NCBI RefSeq assembly: GCF_902806685.2
Contig: NC_048547.1
Coordinates: 13,093,196-13,157,195 of the forward strand
Length of the DNA stretch: 64,000 bases
Reading direction: 5' to 3'
DNA from: Maniola hyperantus
Taxonomy: Eukaryota; Arthropoda; Insecta; Lepidoptera; Nymphalidae
Under the pieces are notes generated by a model. It worked only from the letters and a program-made list of their open reading frames with translations. It made no database searches and was not told where the DNA came from. A program made the position numbers and the translations under genes. Each line of letters starts with the position of its first letter. Positions within the stretch are counted from its first letter, which is position 1. Positions 63,665 through 64,000 of this stretch are shown one piece after another.

Positions 63665-64000
63665 GCAATTTTTTTTTATTCAGATACAAGTTAGCCCTTG
63701 ACTGCATTCTCACCTGATGGTAAGTGACGATGCAATCTAAGGTGGGAGCGGGCTAACCTGGAAGGAGTATGGCAGTTTTTATTAAACCCATACACATGGT
63801 TTCTACACGGCATCGTACCGGAACGCTAAATCGCTTGGCGGCACGGCTTTTCCGGTAGGGTGGTAACTAGCCACGGCCAAGGCCTCCCGCCAGACCAGAC
63901 CAAAAATTTAGAAATTATAAAATTCCTAATCCCTGCCAGGAATCGAACCCGGGACCGCCCACTAATAAGACCACAGCGCTTACCACTGCGCCAGGGAGGT
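63665..64000 (-). mobile_element. SINE family C with tRNA-like head
   Basis: On the minus strand, it starts acctccctggcgcagtggtaagcgc (A box) and has gtcccgggttcgattcctggc (B box), a body with ggccgtggctagttacc and cgatttagcgttccggtacg, and an A-rich tail (T-run at 63669-63678). The element may continue a few bases past the window end. A truncated copy is at 57035-57240. Confidence 0.7.

Overview
The window is lepidopteran (moth or butterfly) nuclear DNA: AT-rich, intron-containing, and full of dispersed repeats typical of Lepidoptera. These include Helitron-like elements ending in a 'cgcggacgaagtcgcggg' hairpin plus CTAG, 3' ends of RTE-type LINEs ending in GATGAT, tRNA-derived SINEs and many short foldback elements. 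There is no prokaryotic gene organisation, and almost all short open frames are chance or repeat-derived.

Only one host gene is supported. It lies on the minus strand from 61126 to 26447 and is the lepidopteran orthologue of the centaurin-gamma / AGAP family (Drosophila CenG1A, vertebrate AGAP1-3). I could join 14 exons with GT-AG borders and consistent phases into 892 codons plus stop; the first coding exon or exons lie beyond or upstream of 61126. Domain order is a Ras/Miro-like GTPase domain (exons at 61.1, 60.1, 39.6 and 39.0 kb), a Ser-rich linker (36.1 and 34.2 kb), a PH domain split by a long insert (34.2-32.1 kb), a zinc-finger ArfGAP domain (31.2-29.3 kb), ankyrin sequence (28.2 kb) and a Ser/Asn-rich C-terminus (26.8 kb). 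The gene should act as an Arf GTPase-activating protein at endosomal or other membranes.

The most unusual feature is inside this gene. The ArfGAP exon at 29321-29440 is followed downstream by six more near-identical copies of its 3' part plus donor, at exactly 159-bp spacing (28363-29272). Each copy has an in-frame candidate acceptor, so the array could be a set of alternative, sterically mutually exclusive exons. The ankyrin exon (27962-28193) is followed by four decayed copies, and the PH exon (32071-32234) by two decayed copies and a 31-bp minisatellite. Local tandem duplication of exon end + donor + intron has therefore hit at least three exons of the same gene.

Layout: 1-26.4 kb is downstream/intergenic DNA made of nested repeats, with a relatively repeat-poor AT-rich block at 22.2-26.4 kb that may include the 3' UTR. 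26.4-39.6 kb holds most exons. 39.6-60.1 kb is a single 20.4-kb intron filled with transposon remnants. 60.1-61.1 kb holds the P-loop exon and its partner. 61.1-64 kb is upstream intron or flank with repeats. All family names for repeats are from memory and from internal comparison of copies in this window; no database search was possible.
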